Origin: CAWKMN01 sp963850765
GTDB taxonomy: Bacteria > Chloroflexota > Anaerolineae > Aggregatilineales > Aggregatilineaceae
DNA length: 64,000 nt
Direction: 5' to 3'
Assembly: GCA_963850765.1 (NCBI GenBank)
Contig: CAWKMN010000003.1
Coordinates: forward strand, 496,001-560,000
Shown here: piece by piece, positions 1 to 9,256 of the stretch
Position numbering within the stretch: the first letter of the stretch is position 1
Layout: each line of letters starts with the position of its first letter
Made by a program: the position numbers and the translations under genes
Notes under the pieces: generated by a model
Database searches by the model: none
The model's input: the letters and a program-made list of their open reading frames with translations, nothing else
What the model was told of the DNA's origin: nothing

Positions 1-2067
1 AGCACGCCGCTGCAGCAGCGTCTCGACGAACTGGGGCGCACCCTGAGCATTGGTTCGCTGGTGATCTGTTTTGTCGTTGGCGTGGTGATTTTCGCCCGCG
101 AGATGACTTCGGGGGACTTTGAGCTGGCGGGAGCCCTGGAAGATTCGCTGCTGACTGCCGTGGCGCTGGCCATCGCGGCAGTGCCCGAAGGTCTGCCCGC
201 CATTGTGACCATCAACCTCGCGATCGGGATGCGCGAGATGATTCGCCGCAATGCGCTGATCCGCCGGCTGGCGTCCGTCGAAACACTCGGCAGCGCATCG
301 GCCATTTGCTCGGATAAGACGGGAACTCTGACGCAGAACCAGATGACCGCCGTCAAGCTGTATGTGGACGGGATGGAGCTTAACGTCAGCGGGCGGGGTT
401 ACAGCCCGGAAGGCACCGTTTACCAGAACGGGACCACTTTTGATGCGACTTCGCTTCCAGGCGTTCAGGCCCTGCTGTTAGGCGGCTTGCTGGCGAGTGA
501 TGCGCGCCTGGAGGCCAATGGACAGACCGGAACCGACCGTTTCAAAATGATTGGCGATCCGACGGAAGGGGCGCTGGTGGTAGCCGCGGCCAAAGCAGAC
601 CTGTGGCGCGATCAGGCGGAGGGCAGATATCCGCGTGTGAACGAGATCCCCTTCGACTCGGCGCGGAAACGGATGAGCACGCTGCACTGCGCGCCCGACA
701 GATCGGCCTGTGTCGTCTTCACCAAAGGCGCACCAGAAATCGTGCTGGAACACTGCACCCGTATCCTCGAAAACGGGGCGGAAGTGCTCCTGACCGAATC
801 CCGGCGTGAGGATATGCGCTGCATGAATCGGGAGATGGCCAATCAGGCGCTGCGTGTGCTGGCAGTGGCCCGCCGCCACCTGGATCACATACCGGTAAAC
901 ATAACTCCAGAAGCGGTTGAAACGGACCTGACCTTCATCGGTCTGATCGGCCTGATTGATCCCGCCCGGCCAGAGGTGAAACCGGCTATCGAAAAGGCAC
1001 GCCATGCCGGCATCCGTACCGTGATGGTGACGGGCGACTATCCCGATACGGCGCGCGCCATCGCACGCGAGATCGGCTTGCTGCGCGAAGGCAAGCGAGT
1101 CATTCATGGAACCGAAATTGAGCATCTTCAGGATCATGAGCTTGCCAGCCTGGTCGAGGACGTGGATGTGTTTGCACGCGTATCGCCGGAACACAAGGTG
1201 CGGATCGTCGAGGCGTTCCGGGCACGGGATTACGTCGTCGCTATGACCGGCGACGGGGTGAACGATGCCCCTGCACTGAAGCGCGCGAGTATCGGCGTGG
1301 CAATGGGCATTACGGGGACAGACGTTTCCAAAGAGACGGCGGATATGGTGCTCACCGACGATAACTATGTCAGTATTGTCGCCGCGGTCGAGCAGGGGCG
1401 GGTTATTTACGCGAACATCCGCAAGTTCGTGTTCTTCCTGCTGAGCTGCAATCTGGCCGAGATCGCCGTCATCTTTCTGGCAACCCTGGCCGGCGCGCCC
1501 CCACCATTGACCGCTATTCAGCTATTGTGGCTGAATCTGCTAACGGACGGCGCTCCGGCGCTGGCGCTGGGCGTGGAAAAAGGCGATCCCGATATTATGG
1601 ATTACCCGCCGCGCTCGGTGAAGGAGCCAATCATCGACCGGGACATGAAGATTGGGATGGTCGTGCAGACGTTCTTTAAGACGACAGTGACCCTGATCGC
1701 TTTTGCGATTGGCCGCCACTTGCAGCCGGAAAGCTGGCATCTGGCTCAGACCATGGCGTTTGTGACCCTGGCCGCCTCGGAGTTGGCGCGCGCCTACACC
1801 GCGCGCTCGGAACTGTATCCGCTGCACCGGATCGGCTTTTTCACCAACAAATTAATGCAGTACGCCGTGTCCACCTCGCTGGCGCTGCTGCTGCTGGTGA
1901 TCTACGTGCCATTTCTGCGCAATGTCTTCGATACGATCCCGCTGAATCTCACGCACTGGGCTTATATGATCCCACTGATCCTGCTGCCGTCGATCATGGC
2001 CGAAATCACGAAGATCTATTTGCGGCGGCTGCACCAGCGCGATCGGGAGCGCTATGGCGCGGTCTGA
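1..2067 (+). CDS. Cation-transporting P-type ATPase, Ca2+-type (5' truncated)
   Basis: The frame is open from base 1, so the N-terminal actuator domain and first helices lie outside the window. Visible features are the M4 motif PEGLPA (near base 184), the phosphorylation motif SDKTGT with its aspartate near base 313, the nucleotide-binding domain, and the hinge motif TGDGVNDAP near base 1250. A C-terminal hydrophobic block (M5-M10) follows, including NLLTDG in M6. PEGLPA together with N..TD in M6 is typical of P2A/SERCA-like calcium pumps, so ATP-driven Ca2+ (or similar cation) export across the inner membrane is likely. Ion specificity is inference. The gene stops 219 bp before a convergent gene. 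Confidence 0.93.
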   Translation, partial: STPLQQRLDELGRTLSIGSLVICFVVGVVIFAREMTSGDFELAGALEDSLLTAVALAIAAVPEGLPAIVTINLAIGMREMIRRNALIRRLASVETLGSASAICSDKTGTLTQNQMTAVKLYVDGMELNVSGRGYSPEGTVYQNGTTFDATSLPGVQALLLGGLLASDARLEANGQTGTDRFKMIGDPTEGALVVAAAKADLWRDQAEGRYPRVNEIPFDSARKRMSTLHCAPDRSACVVFTKGAPEIVLEHCTRILENGAEVLLTESRREDMRCMNREMANQALRVLAVARRHLDHIPVNITPEAVETDLTFIGLIGLIDPARPEVKPAIEKARHAGIRTVMVTGDYPDTARAIAREIGLLREGKRVIHGTEIEHLQDHELASLVEDVDVFARVSPEHKVRIVEAFRARDYVVAMTGDGVNDAPALKRASIGVAMGITGTDVSKETADMVLTDDNYVSIVAAVEQGRVIYANIRKFVFFLLSCNLAEIAVIFLATLAGAPPPLTAIQLLWLNLLTDGAPALALGVEKGDPDIMDYPPRSVKEPIIDRDMKIGMVVQTFFKTTVTLIAFAIGRHLQPESWHLAQTMAFVTLAASELARAYTARSELYPLHRIGFFTNKLMQYAVSTSLALLLLVIYVPFLRNVFDTIPLNLTHWAYMIPLILLPSIMAEITKIYLRRLHQRDRERYGAV

Positions 2068-2101
2068 CCCGTTCCCCCGAAATCCGAAAGTTGAAATGAA
2101 A

Positions 2102-2130
2102 AAGAGTGCTATCCGATGGGTGGCACTCTT
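2102..2130 (-). terminator. Hairpin terminator for the leftward trpS/zinc-ribbon unit
   Basis: AAGAGTGC (2102-2109) pairs perfectly with GCACTCTT (2123-2130). On the minus strand the stem is followed by a T-rich tract, so it should stop leftward transcription coming out of the gene that ends at 2287. It may also act on the P-ATPase transcript from the other side. Confidence 0.6.
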
Positions 2131-2175
2131 ATGTTACAGCTATCGATGCACCGAATGTGATTTTGCCGGAAAAGC

Positions 2176-2205
2176 GAGAGTCGCGTGTGGGGAGACGCGA
2201 CTCTC
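2176..2205 (-). terminator. Second strong hairpin between convergent genes
   Basis: A perfect 11-bp stem (2176-2186 with 2195-2205) encloses an 8-nt loop. Read leftward it is followed by CTTTTCC. It sits between the P-ATPase and the convergent zinc-ribbon gene and probably acts as a backup terminator or transcript-stabilising stem. Confidence 0.5.
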
Positions 2206-2286
2206 TAGCGGGTGGGGTGGTGGGATGTCCTATAAAGGACTATTGATGTCAGTATAAAAAACTAATAGAAATTTGTCAAGCTATTG

Positions 2287-3015
2287 TTAGTCTGATGAAG
2301 GATTCCAGAGTGCCTCGATCACGGTCGAGATCAACTGGGCATCCCATTGATCGGTGGCATTCACGCCCCGGTACTGCTGGAGCTGGTTATCCTCGCCGAC
2401 GAAAATCACTGTCCAGAATTTGCGATCGTAGCTGACCTTCCAGATCTTCTCCAGCGGTTGAGACCAGTTCCGCCGCTGCCCCAGGAGATACAGGGCACGA
2501 TCGGTGGCCAAAAGCTTGCCTGAATCGAGAACAGGTCCCTCCTGGCTACCCAGACTGAACAGACCCGGTGGAGGGGCATTTTGCAGCGTTACACCTTTGA
2601 GTGAAAGATAGACCCGTTCATTGCCATCCTGATCCGGAATATCGGCGGGCGGGGGCTGGAGCCAGTCCAATTCGCCCGCTTTGGCCTGCGCTACCCGTTT
2701 GCGCTGGACAAATCCATCGGTGCTGATCGCTAACGCCTGCGGAGCCGGCAGCCAGTCCGATTGGCCGAAGTGGAGAGCGACATAATAATAGCGGGGGGCA
2801 CGGTTGACCCGGCGGTAGCAGATTCGCCAGCGATCCAGATTGCTGGCGCTGTAATCCAGTAGGGCGGTTGAATTGCAGTGGCTGCACTTCAGCAGAGGAT
2901 AATCGCTGCCGAAGCGCCACCACTTCCGACCGACGGTGAGCGACGTCGTACCCTCGGAGTGACAATACAGGCACCCCTGCAAAGGAGGAAGCTGCCCAAC
3001 CCTATGATCCACCAT
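2287..3015 (-). CDS. Zinc-ribbon protein of unknown function
   Basis: This 242-residue protein was not recognised as a named family. The N-terminus has two CxxC pairs (C15/C18 and C44/C47; CLYC and CSHC), which look like a four-cysteine zinc ribbon. The C-terminal third has alternating hydrophobic strands and reads like a small PH-like or GRAM-like beta domain; that is inference. The ATG has AGGGA upstream. It lies 10 bp downstream of trpS on the same strand, so the two are probably cotranscribed. There is no signal peptide or membrane helix, so it should be cytoplasmic. Confidence 0.75.
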   Translation of the reverse strand: MVDHRVGQLPPLQGCLYCHSEGTTSLTVGRKWWRFGSDYPLLKCSHCNSTALLDYSASNLDRWRICYRRVNRAPRYYYVALHFGQSDWLPAPQALAISTDGFVQRKRVAQAKAGELDWLQPPPADIPDQDGNERVYLSLKGVTLQNAPPPGLFSLGSQEGPVLDSGKLLATDRALYLLGQRRNWSQPLEKIWKVSYDRKFWTVIFVGEDNQLQQYRGVNATDQWDAQLISTVIEALWNPSSD

Positions 3016-3025
3016 GCCCGATTCC

Positions 3026-4060
3026 CTAGATGCGGGCTTTCAAAAACCCCATCCGTTCGCGGACCGTTTCCAGTGTCCGGTTCGCTACCTCGGCGGCTCG
3101 TTCTGCGCCCCGCGCCAACAGGTCATCAATGTAGCCGCTCTCGCTGGTCAGCGCGCGGTAGCGCTCCTGGATGGGAGCCAGCCCTTCGATAACCACCTCG
3201 GCTACCGCTTTTTTCAGGTCGCCATAACCCCGCGCGGCGGCAAAATGGGCGGTGATCGCTTCGCGGCTTTCGCCGGTAAACGCCTCGTAGATTTCGAGCA
3301 GATTGTTTACACCGGCACGCTCGGGCTCGTTGTTGAATCCAATCTCGCGGCCCGAATCCGTGACGGCGCGCATGATCTTTTTCTTGACCCGATCCGGCGA
3401 ATCCAGCAAATAAACCGCGTGGTATTCCGAGTCCACGATGCTTTTGCTCATCTTGGCAGTAGGATCATCCAATCCGCGAATGCGCGCGCCGGACGGCGGG
3501 ATCATCGCTTCAGGGATGGTGAAGGTGTCTTGGCCAAACAGGTGGTTAAAACGCTGGGCGATATCGCGCGTGAGCTCAAGGTGCTGGCGCTGATCGTCGC
3601 CCACCGGCACCGCGTCCGCGTGATACAGTAGAATATCCGCCGCCATCAGCACTGGATAGTCCAGCAGCCCGGTGCTGACCGAGTCCGCCTGCTGCTTGAC
3701 CGACTTATCCTTGAATTGGGTCATGCGGTACAGCCATCCCAACGGCGTGACGCAGTTCAGCAGCCAGGTCAGTTCGCTGTGCGCCGGGATATGCGACTGT
3801 ACGAAGACTGTGGACACGTCGGGGTCGATGCCGCACGCCAGATACAGCGCCGCGACCTCGCGCGTTTTCTCACGAAACTCGGCTGGATCAAACGGGACCG
3901 TGACGGCGTGGAGATCGACCACGCAGAAAAAACTCTCAAAATGGTGCTGCTCACGCGCCCACTGCTTAAGAGCGCCAACATAGTTACCGATGGTCAGATT
4001 GCCGGACGGCTGTACGCCGGATAGTACGCGTTTACGTGACTTCGCGCCATTGTTACTCAT
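3026..4060 (-). CDS. trpS: Tryptophan--tRNA ligase
   Basis: Class I aminoacyl-tRNA synthetase that charges tRNA-Trp. The Rossmann fold starts with a HIGH-type motif (PSGNLTIGN, residues 18-26) and carries KMSKS at residues 203-207. The length of 344 residues fits the family. The frame stays open upstream through the tRNA-Arg gene, but that part is not real. I chose the ATG at 4060 because AGG lies about 9 nt before it; ATG codons at 4066 and 4069 are alternatives. It lies about 115 bp downstream of tRNA-Arg on the same strand, with the zinc-ribbon gene 10 bp after it. Confidence 0.97.
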   Translation of the reverse strand: MSNNGAKSRKRVLSGVQPSGNLTIGNYVGALKQWAREQHHFESFFCVVDLHAVTVPFDPAEFREKTREVAALYLACGIDPDVSTVFVQSHIPAHSELTWLLNCVTPLGWLYRMTQFKDKSVKQQADSVSTGLLDYPVLMAADILLYHADAVPVGDDQRQHLELTRDIAQRFNHLFGQDTFTIPEAMIPPSGARIRGLDDPTAKMSKSIVDSEYHAVYLLDSPDRVKKKIMRAVTDSGREIGFNNEPERAGVNNLLEIYEAFTGESREAITAHFAAARGYGDLKKAVAEVVIEGLAPIQERYRALTSESGYIDDLLARGAERAAEVANRTLETVRERMGFLKARI

Positions 4061-4176
4061 CGACATCATCCTACGAATAGAACCGATAAGGCTTCCAAGC
4101 AGGCGTGCATTGTAACATCGGGAAGAACGCGCGGCAACCGGCTTTTTGGCAACTCTTGACGAGGAGAATATACCGA

Positions 4177-4249
4177 TGCCGCCGGCAGGACTCGAACCCG
4201 CGACGCCTGGTTCCGAAGACCAGCGCTCTGTCCACTGAGCTACGGCGGC
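4177..4249 (-). tRNA. tRNA-Arg (anticodon TCG)
   Basis: The 73-nt cloverleaf on the minus strand has a 7-bp acceptor stem GCCGCCG/CGGCGGC, a D-stem GCTC/GAGC, anticodon stem CTGGT/ACCAG around loop CTTCGGA (anticodon TCG, reading CGA), and a TTCGAGT T-loop. CCA is not encoded. Confidence 0.97.
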
Positions 4250-4258
4250 CTGACCGTG

Positions 4259-4287
4259 ATCGTACCATGCCCGGCCAAGAGAATCAA
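4259..4287 (-). promoter_or_regulatory. Sigma70-type promoter of tRNA-Arg(TCG)
   Basis: On the minus strand TTGATT (4282-4287) is followed by 17 bp and TACGAT (4259-4264), ending 9 nt before the tRNA 5' end. The -35 box overlaps the stop codon of the STAND gene. Confidence 0.7.
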
Positions 4288-6758
4288 CTGTGGGGTTGGG
4301 GTGCGCTACCTGTGTCCGACGCCAGCCAGGAAAGATTTCGCCGGGTGAAGGCCAGACCGATCGCATCGCCAATCTGTTCCTGGATGAACTGCGCCGATAA
4401 TAACCACTGCCGAATATCGTCCAGTGTTTCGTCGCGCCGTTCGGCGGGCTGCTTCAGATAGGCCACGGCCAGATTATTGCAGGTGCGCGCATAGCCAAGC
4501 ATATCCTTGGAGCGCTCCATCAGGCCAATCGCCAGCCTGAAATAGCTGACTGCCGTGTCTGTTTCTCCCAGCGAGTCATAGAGTACACCTAACGAAGCGG
4601 TGGTGCGCCCGTGCGCCGGGAGCCCGATCGGAAGGTGCGCCTCCAGTTGGGCGGTGGCCTCTCGCGCTCGATCGATCTGGCCCAATGCAAGATAAGCGTG
4701 TCCCGCGATTCCCCAGGATCGCAGCACCCATGTGCTCAGCCGGTTAAGCCAATCCAGCGCCTGATCCGGGTCGCCGTTTTCCAGGCAAAGCTGGGCCAGT
4801 TCGTGCAGGCACCGCTCAATACCCGGCGGCTGTTCGAACGTCGTGTAGATCACCAGCGCGGCCTGCAAATCGCCGTAAGCTTCCCGCCAGCGGCCCTGGT
4901 AGCGCCTCACCACGGCGAGTTCGCTCATCGCATCAGCCTGACCGGCGTGATCGGCCTCGCGGTAGTGCGCCAATGCCCGGTTCAGATAATCCTCGGATTC
5001 GTCCAGCCGGCCCAGCCAGCGCAGAGCCATGCCTGCCATCCAGTGTAACCAGCCGGCGCGGGGCGGATCATCTTCGCTGCCGAGCAGCGGCAATAGCTGC
5101 TCGTACCAGTCCAGCCACAGACTTGCCCGGATAATTTGAGGCGCCAGCCCGTTCACATAATCCCAGCTTTCGATGCCGTGGTCTCGCCATTGATTTGCAC
5201 AGCGCAGCAGGTCAAGCGCTGTCTCAGGATCCGGCGACTGGATCAGCAATTCCGCCGCACGCCGCAAGAGCCTGTTCAGCAGCACGGGCAGCGATTCGTC
5301 ACCGGAGAACGTTGGGCTGCTGTGCATATGGCGGGACAAAAAGGCGGCGAACAGGGGTGAGGGTTGGTAGTGATAGGTATTCTGCTCAATTTGGACGGTC
5401 CATAGGCCGCGCCGTGACAGGGACAGCAGAACCGGGTCGAGAACCGGATTGTCCAGCCTGCTCAACTGCCAGATCTGCTCATAGGTAAAACCTTTCCGCC
5501 CAAACAGCAGACCCAACAGACATAGCTGCTGCTCGATGGGCGACCGGTGCTGCCAGATTTGCTCGTAAAGTGGGTCCAGTTGGGTCAGGGCGGTATCCAG
5601 CGGGAGCGTTCGCGATAATTCCAGCAGCGTTCGGAGCAGCATCGGATTGCCGCCGACGGTTTGCCATACCTGTTCGAAACGATCCGCCCAGGCTGGCGCG
5701 TGATCGGAGGCTTGTGGCAGTACCTGTTCAAGCCAGTCAAGCGCCTGATCTCGAGTCAGACCGGGCAGGCTGATCGTGTAGCACCATAGTGACGGGGCAG
5801 GGTATACCGCGCTCGTCAGAATGAGGTGCGCAGCGTCCAACAGGGCAAGCAGGAATGAAACATCCGAGGCCTCCGGCCCCGAGGCTTCCAGCAGCGACTC
5901 TGCACTGTCCAAAATGATTAGTGTCCGGTGGGACAGCAGGTAAGCGCGCAGAGTCCATACCGGGTCTTCATCTGCGGCCAGATAAATCCCAAGCCGCTGG
6001 ATAAAGCTGTGGACCAGACTCATTTGTGATGGGATCGAGGATGGCAAGTCAACCCACAACAGATCGTCGATCTGGCGCGTCTCGATCAGTCGGTCAGCAA
6101 CCAGTCGGGCCAGCGCCGTTTTGCCGATCCCGGATGGGCCGTGTAGTACCAGATGGCGCGGCGGATCACCCGCCGTCAGGATGTGCAGCGCGGTCGCGAG
6201 TGATGATTCCACACCGTGCAGGGTAGGGGGCATTGACACAGGCAGTGCGAGTCGCAGCCGGCGCGCGACCTCAGTCTGCCGTGTCTGCTGCTCGCGTCTG
6301 ACCAGTTCGGCGGTCAGACGGGTGATGCCAGTTTGGTGCCGGCGCCGGAGCGTGCGGGCATCCTGCTGGGTGAGGGCGGCAAGCTGCTGCATTGAGAGAT
6401 CGCGATCGACGCAGATGTAACGATAATAGAGCAGACTCCACGCCTCAAGCTCCGCGTTGTTCTGACGAAAATCAGCGATCAGATGTGTATCGGCACAGGT
6501 GCTGTCGGGGCAGGGTAATTCGTATGGCTGGCGCAATGTGCCTAGCCGCTCAGCAATGACGTTTTTCAGATGATCAAATATGGCGATCTGAACGGCCGCA
6601 TCGCCGCGCAGCGCGTAGGGTGTGGCAAGGGTCGATTGAATATTAAGAAAGAGTTGAAGCGGATGAGCCGCACTGAGATAACCGCCGGAGCGAATCGCAT
6701 CCAGCGCCTGCTCCGTCGCCTTATCGTAGAGAAGAGGGCGGTTTGTATTGAACGCCAT
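4284..6758 (-). CDS. STAND-type NTPase regulator with TPR-like C-terminus
   Basis: 824 residues. An N-terminal region of about 160 residues contains a sigma-like helix-turn-helix candidate (residues 121-145, around LSMQQLAALTQQDARTLRRR). An AP-ATPase/NACHT-like module follows, with Walker A GPSGIGKT (207-214) and Walker B LIILDS (280-285). From about residue 490 the chain is made of helical TPR-like repeats. This is the layout of signal-transduction ATPases that bind a ligand or partner through the TPRs and then switch a DNA-binding or effector head. The target is unknown. It stands alone, with 25 bp to the preceding leftward gene. The ATG is at 6758. Confidence 0.8.
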   Translation of the reverse strand: MAFNTNRPLLYDKATEQALDAIRSGGYLSAAHPLQLFLNIQSTLATPYALRGDAAVQIAIFDHLKNVIAERLGTLRQPYELPCPDSTCADTHLIADFRQNNAELEAWSLLYYRYICVDRDLSMQQLAALTQQDARTLRRRHQTGITRLTAELVRREQQTRQTEVARRLRLALPVSMPPTLHGVESSLATALHILTAGDPPRHLVLHGPSGIGKTALARLVADRLIETRQIDDLLWVDLPSSIPSQMSLVHSFIQRLGIYLAADEDPVWTLRAYLLSHRTLIILDSAESLLEASGPEASDVSFLLALLDAAHLILTSAVYPAPSLWCYTISLPGLTRDQALDWLEQVLPQASDHAPAWADRFEQVWQTVGGNPMLLRTLLELSRTLPLDTALTQLDPLYEQIWQHRSPIEQQLCLLGLLFGRKGFTYEQIWQLSRLDNPVLDPVLLSLSRRGLWTVQIEQNTYHYQPSPLFAAFLSRHMHSSPTFSGDESLPVLLNRLLRRAAELLIQSPDPETALDLLRCANQWRDHGIESWDYVNGLAPQIIRASLWLDWYEQLLPLLGSEDDPPRAGWLHWMAGMALRWLGRLDESEDYLNRALAHYREADHAGQADAMSELAVVRRYQGRWREAYGDLQAALVIYTTFEQPPGIERCLHELAQLCLENGDPDQALDWLNRLSTWVLRSWGIAGHAYLALGQIDRAREATAQLEAHLPIGLPAHGRTTASLGVLYDSLGETDTAVSYFRLAIGLMERSKDMLGYARTCNNLAVAYLKQPAERRDETLDDIRQWLLSAQFIQEQIGDAIGLAFTRRNLSWLASDTGSAPQPHS

Positions 6759-6783
6759 AGTATTGACGAAGCATTAACCTTCA

Positions 6784-7584
6784 CTACCATACCTTGCCAG
6801 AAAACGTGCTGATCCCGGCGTCGATCCCGACGCGCTTGTACATCTGGATACCCGTGAAAGGCTCGTGCAGTATCCCATCGTGGATAGCCCAGGAGCGCCC
6901 CGTAACCGTTTGCCACGCGTCAGGATGCCGAAAAGGTGTCGATCCATCCAGCCGGGCATTCAGGCCGCCACCGGGCAGAAAGTCGCGATCGATCGCCTTC
7001 ATTTTCTGCAAGCCGCGTGTGTAAGCGAATCCATAGCGCTCAAACGTGATCGCGTTGTGGTAAAACAGCGGCTCGATCAGAAACCGATCGTGTCCCATGC
7101 GCTCAATGAAGGTCTCAAAAAAGGGAATGGCCGAACGAAAAATGCGCAGTCCACGCCGAATTTGTCCGGGGGCCAGCCCGGCGTCCAGCGCGCGCCATTC
7201 TTCGGGAATGTTGCGGGCACGGGTTCCAAGCTCGTTAGGCTGGCCGTGTTCGTCCATATCCACAGCAAAACGCGGCGATTCTGGATCGTTGATGACGACC
7301 AGCAGCACAATCAACCGTGAGGTGAGTGTATCGCCCATGTGCAGATAAATCACCGGCTCGGTTGCTTCAGGTGCGTGATAGACTGACAGCTCAACGGTGC
7401 TGCTGCCGGCCGGGCAGCGCTTGTGGATCACGTATGTTCCGCGTATGGTGTTATCTGCGCTGATCCCGAACATCGAATAGACCCAGGCCGGAATCAAGGT
7501 CTGGTAGATGGGGTCCTTGTCGGCGGGTGGCAGATCGTTGATGCCCCGAATTGTATTTGGCCAGCGCGGTAGTACAGCTTTCAC
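6784..7584 (-). CDS. Conserved hypothetical protein translationally coupled to smpB
   Basis: 266 residues starting at GTG. The start overlaps the smpB stop in a GTGA, so it is coupled to smpB at the end of the protease-smpB operon. I recognise no catalytic motif, signal peptide or membrane helix. The centre has alternating hydrophobic strands and the C-terminus is rich in aromatic residues and glycine, suggesting a globular cytoplasmic beta-rich protein. Function unknown. Confidence 0.72.
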   Translation of the reverse strand: MKAVLPRWPNTIRGINDLPPADKDPIYQTLIPAWVYSMFGISADNTIRGTYVIHKRCPAGSSTVELSVYHAPEATEPVIYLHMGDTLTSRLIVLLVVINDPESPRFAVDMDEHGQPNELGTRARNIPEEWRALDAGLAPGQIRRGLRIFRSAIPFFETFIERMGHDRFLIEPLFYHNAITFERYGFAYTRGLQKMKAIDRDFLPGGGLNARLDGSTPFRHPDAWQTVTGRSWAIHDGILHEPFTGIQMYKRVGIDAGISTFSGKVW

Positions 7585-8042
7585 GAGCGATGCTCCCGGA
7601 GTTCACGTTCGATCTGGCGCTGGCTGTCCTGCTTGCGGAGCGCCTCACGCTTGTCGTACTGCTTCTTGCCACGCGCCAGTGCGATCTCGACTTTGGCTTT
7701 CCCGCGTGACAGATACATCACCAGCGGCACCAGGGTCAGGCCCTTCTCCTGCACGCGCGATAAAATGCGGTTGATCTCCTTGCGATGCAGCAGCAGCTTG
7801 CGTGGGCGCAGCGGATCGTGGCCAAAGATGCCGGCCTGATCATACGACGCGATGTGGACATTCAGCAGCCAGAGTTCATCGTCGCGTGGCTGGACATACC
7901 CCTCGCGCAGATTGACGTGCCCGGCCCGGATCGACTTGATTTCGGAGCCGGTGAGCACGATCCCCGCTTCGTAGCTGTCCAGAATCTCATAATCATGGCG
8001 TGCTTTGCGATTGCTGGAGACGATCTTGTGTTTGTTTTCCAT
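7581..8042 (-). CDS. smpB: SsrA-binding protein SmpB
   Basis: 153 residues, the usual length. SmpB is an OB-fold protein that binds tmRNA and lets trans-translation rescue stalled ribosomes. Family hallmarks are visible: the N-terminal strand HDYEI, GSEIKSIR, the GKAKVEIALARGKKQYDKRE segment, and the basic C-terminal tail that enters the mRNA channel. It starts 3 bp after the upstream S41 protease, so the proteases and smpB share a transcript. No tmRNA gene was found nearby. Confidence 0.98.
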   Translation of the reverse strand: MENKHKIVSSNRKARHDYEILDSYEAGIVLTGSEIKSIRAGHVNLREGYVQPRDDELWLLNVHIASYDQAGIFGHDPLRPRKLLLHRKEINRILSRVQEKGLTLVPLVMYLSRGKAKVEIALARGKKQYDKREALRKQDSQRQIERELREHRS

Positions 8043-8045
8043 CGT

Positions 8046-9248
8046 TTACTCTGCAATTCCCGCGTCTTCGAAATAAGTCAGTGCCGCGTCGAGTGCCGGA
8101 TCCTGATCCGGATCGGCGTCCTCGGGTATGGTCACAGTGATGTCCGGCTTGAGACCCTGGCCGTCGATGAGAACGCCGTCCGGGGTCAACCACACGGCGA
8201 CAGTCACATGCACCTGGGAACCGTCCTCCATATCGTAGACGTGCTGGACGGAACCCTTACCATAACTCTGCTGGCCGATCAGGACGGCGCGCTCATAATC
8301 GCGCAGAGCGCCGGCTACCACCTCGGATGCGCTGGCGCTGCCATGATCGATCAGCACGACGAGCGGAACTTCCTCGATGGGGTCGCCATCATCCGCGCGA
8401 TAGACCATTTTTTCCCCATCTCGATCCCGCTGCGTCACGACGACACCGGCACCCAGGAACAGATCGCTGACGCTCACGGCCTGGTTCAGCAGCCCGCCCG
8501 GGTTGCCGCGCAGATCGAGGATCAGCGCTTCCGCGCCTTGTTCGCGCAACTTGGTCCAGTCCTTTTCAAGCGCGCCAGTCGCTTTCTGGTTAAAACTCGA
8601 AAGCGCGATATAGCCCACACTACCGTATAGCGCGCTGTCAGTGACGGGCAGTTCGACCCGGGCACGCGTTACTTCGACGGTGAATTGTGCGTCGGTCGCG
8701 GGACGATAGATCGTAAGCGTTACATCCGTCCCGATCTCGCCGCGCAGCAGTTCGATCGCCTCTTCAAACGGCCAGCCGCCGATCGAAACACTGTTGATCT
8801 CCAAAATAATATCATTCGCCTGCAAACCGGCTTGTGCAGCGGGGAGATTGTCAAATGGGCGGGCGATCACGAGTTGACCCTGGTCGTTCTGGCTGACATA
8901 GGCTCCGATTCCGCCGAACTCACCGGCGGTGCGCTGGCGATCCAATTCAGCGGCGGCCGGCGGCACAAAGAACGTATACGGATTGTCCGCCCGTGCGAAC
9001 ATCCCTCGCAGGGCCGCGTGGATCAGGTCCTGGTCCTTGGGCAGCTCGTAGTAGTACTCACGCTCCAGAATATCCCAACTGTTCCAGAACACCCGGAAAT
9101 CTGCGTTGTCATGGGGCGAGTCGGTGCTCCTGGCAAACCAGACCCCTGCCAAAAACCCCGTGCCGGCAATGATGCTCAGCATCAGCAGGACCTGAACGGT
9201 AAGCAGCGGCTGCCACCACCGTGTAGCTTTTGTTGTGGAGATCTCCAT
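8046..9248 (-). CDS. S41 family C-terminal processing peptidase (second of a tandem pair)
   Basis: 400 residues. One N-terminal membrane helix (about residues 16-36) anchors the protein, placing the rest outside the cytoplasm. A PDZ domain (about 105-190, with NDIILEINSVSI) feeds substrate C-termini to the tail-specific protease domain. The Ser region is GSASASEVVAGAL and the Lys region GQQSYGKGSVQ, forming the Ser-Lys dyad. The related gene starting at 10462 ends 8 bp upstream, so the two form a tandem pair that has diverged. smpB follows after 3 bp. The substrate is unknown. Confidence 0.93.
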   Translation of the reverse strand: MEISTTKATRWWQPLLTVQVLLMLSIIAGTGFLAGVWFARSTDSPHDNADFRVFWNSWDILEREYYYELPKDQDLIHAALRGMFARADNPYTFFVPPAAAELDRQRTAGEFGGIGAYVSQNDQGQLVIARPFDNLPAAQAGLQANDIILEINSVSIGGWPFEEAIELLRGEIGTDVTLTIYRPATDAQFTVEVTRARVELPVTDSALYGSVGYIALSSFNQKATGALEKDWTKLREQGAEALILDLRGNPGGLLNQAVSVSDLFLGAGVVVTQRDRDGEKMVYRADDGDPIEEVPLVVLIDHGSASASEVVAGALRDYERAVLIGQQSYGKGSVQHVYDMEDGSQVHVTVAVWLTPDGVLIDGQGLKPDITVTIPEDADPDQDPALDAALTYFEDAGIAE

Positions 9249-9256
9249 GATCGTCT

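Noticed and set aside
4061..4372. N-terminal extension of trpS
   Set aside because: It would run through the whole tRNA-Arg gene and its promoter. The start at 4060 has an SD and gives the family's usual length.
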